This document shows, piece after piece, positions 62,985 to 64,000 of a DNA stretch of 64,000 nucleotides. Both the position numbers and the translations under genes were made by a program. Every line of letters starts with the position of its first letter. Positions within the stretch are counted from its first letter, which is position 1. Source of the DNA: Amycolatopsis saalfeldensis. Its GTDB lineage: Bacteria > Actinomycetota > Actinomycetes > Mycobacteriales > Pseudonocardiaceae. Below the pieces are notes generated by a model. It made no database searches, was not told the origin of the DNA, and worked only from the letters and a program-made list of their open reading frames with translations. Where the stretch lies: the NCBI RefSeq assembly GCF_900110575.1, contig NZ_FOEF01000003.1:563689-627688 (forward strand), in the 5' to 3' direction.

Positions 62985-64000
62985 ATGCGGGTAGCACGAG
63001 GCAAGCGTTCGGAAAGGCCCGGGGACCGGCTCGCCGGGACCTCGAGGACAAAGCTGGCGGTGGCTCTCACGGCCGGGGCCGCGCTGCTGCTCGCCGGCTG
63101 CGGCGGCGGGGACACCGCCGCGGGCGGCACCGGTGAGAACGCGCTGCCCGGCGTCGACCAGTACCTCAACGCGCCGTGTCCCGAGCCCGGCGTCAAGCCC
63201 GCCACCGGCAAGACGGTCGCCTACTGGTCGATGTGGACCGCCGACGAGCCGCAGGGCAAGGTGCTGCAGAAGGCGTTCAAGTGCTTCCAGGACAAGACCG
63301 GCGTGCACGTCGACGTCCAGTGGCTCGGCCGCAAGGCCTACACGCAGAACCTGGTGCCCGCGCTGAACACCGACACCGTGCCGGACCTGTTCGACCAGGA
63401 CGTCAGCAAGGTCGGCGCCGCGATCATGACCCCGGGCGGCACGCAGAGCCTCGACGACGTCTACGGGATGAAGGTCGGTGAGGGCGACAAGACGGTCAAG
63501 GACGTGCTTTCGCCCAGCTCGTACGACTTCCCACAGAACAAGGACCACGAGGGCCACAACTTCATGGTCCCGTACACCGTCCAGTCGAGTGCCTGGTGGT
63601 TCGACAAGGACACCGCCGGCGCCGTGGCGCAGCCGAAGACGATGGACGAGCTGACCGCCCTGTTCGACAAGGCGAAGTCCGACGGCAAGGCGGCGATCAG
63701 CCTGGACGGGGACATCCCGTTCTACAACATGTACTTCTTCACCCAGCTCGCCGAGCGCTACGTCGGCTCCGGCGGCCTGTACAAGGCGGCCACCGACCCC
63801 ACCGGCGCGGCCTGGACGTCCGACCCCGGTTTCCTCAAGGCCGCCACCGAGACCGCGAAGCTGCCGAAGTACTTCATCGACGGCTGGGACGCGGCGAAGT
63901 TCCCGCAGGTGCAGCAGCGCTGGGCGGACGGTGACTCGCGATTCCTCTACGTCGGCACCTGGGCGCCGAGCGAGACCCGCGAGTACCTCGACAAGGAGGG
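62985..64000 (+). CDS. Sugar ABC transporter substrate-binding lipoprotein (partial, runs off the right edge)
   Basis: At least 338 residues of a family-1 extracellular solute-binding protein. ATG 62985 is used; in-frame GTGs lie just upstream (62967-62979) and no strong ribosome site separates them. A lipoprotein signal with lipobox LLAGC and a Gly-rich linker follows. The mature part has VAYWSMWTADEPQGKVLQKA, a domain-1 core, and NFMVPYTVQSSAWWFDKDTA near the hinge. It should deliver the amino sugar or glycan fragment to an ABC permease encoded beyond the edge. Confidence 0.9.
   Translation, partial: MRVARGKRSERPGDRLAGTSRTKLAVALTAGAALLLAGCGGGDTAAGGTGENALPGVDQYLNAPCPEPGVKPATGKTVAYWSMWTADEPQGKVLQKAFKCFQDKTGVHVDVQWLGRKAYTQNLVPALNTDTVPDLFDQDVSKVGAAIMTPGGTQSLDDVYGMKVGEGDKTVKDVLSPSSYDFPQNKDHEGHNFMVPYTVQSSAWWFDKDTAGAVAQPKTMDELTALFDKAKSDGKAAISLDGDIPFYNMYFFTQLAERYVGSGGLYKAATDPTGAAWTSDPGFLKAATETAKLPKYFIDGWDAAKFPQVQQRWADGDSRFLYVGTWAPSETREYLDKE

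Overview
The window is about 72% GC by eye, with gene tails overlapping by 1-4 bases, strong C/G preference at third codon positions, frequent GTG starts, and gene families typical of soil actinomycetes: furA-katG, mycobacterial-type SAM methyltransferase, UvrA paralogue and many TetR, MarR and IclR regulators. Together these point to a large Pseudonocardiales-type chromosome (Amycolatopsis-like). That placement is an inference. Nearly all of the window is accessory metabolism; no rRNA, complete tRNA, IS element, CRISPR array or origin was seen.

Layout. 1-5744: a frameshifted partial gene, a tRNA-like fragment, a DHA2 exporter and a DUF418 membrane protein facing each other across a seven-copy tandem array built from the two genes' own 3' ends, then the TetR gene divergent from DUF418. 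5821-12055: furA-katG with a strong terminator, an NPP1-family secreted protein, a GNAT, and a divergent oxidoreductase/TetR pair. 12104-17771: an IclR-controlled operon (SnoaL-like, two SDRs, KstD-like flavoprotein, ACS-family importer). 17820-21849: MarR, then the homogentisate operon hmgA-unknown-fahA. 21857-26208: TetR and a PaoABC-like molybdenum aldehyde oxidoreductase. 26251-33051: SGNH hydrolase, Tat-exported phospholipase-C-like enzyme, alpha/beta hydrolase, small membrane protein, Kup. 33131-41636: a ribbon-helix-helix/VOC/methyltransferase operon, AlkZ-like protein, glycosyltransferase, SDR, MarR, UvrA paralogue, VOC protein.

41844-45074 is a secreted GH31 enzyme with two carbohydrate-binding modules. 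45191-46673 is a divergent TetR/methyltransferase pair whose operator covers the methyltransferase start codon. 46743-55244 is the most interesting metabolic block: an IclR regulator, an MHS-family importer with a DHOD-like enzyme, and a tightly coupled six-gene operon (DUF6282 amidohydrolase, cupin, HpcH aldolase, LLM flavin enzyme, BKACE, SDR). The block is tied together by three copies of a GTTCAC-N3-GTGAAC operator. 55252-59003 holds a tendamistat-like secreted protein, MarR with a VC0807-type membrane protein, and a large secreted protein with a ricin-type lectin tail. 59311 to the right edge is an amino-sugar operon (SIS isomerase/deaminase, ROK kinase, PfkB kinase, class II aldolase, then a sugar-binding lipoprotein) behind a promoter whose spacer is a perfect operator palindrome.

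Two sequence-level signals are not explained by the genes. One is the convergent-tail array at 2180-3722. The other is a 13-bp near-palindrome, GTCCACTGTGGAC and close variants, scattered through coding sequence in several reading frames and on both strands, sometimes at the cost of rare codons.
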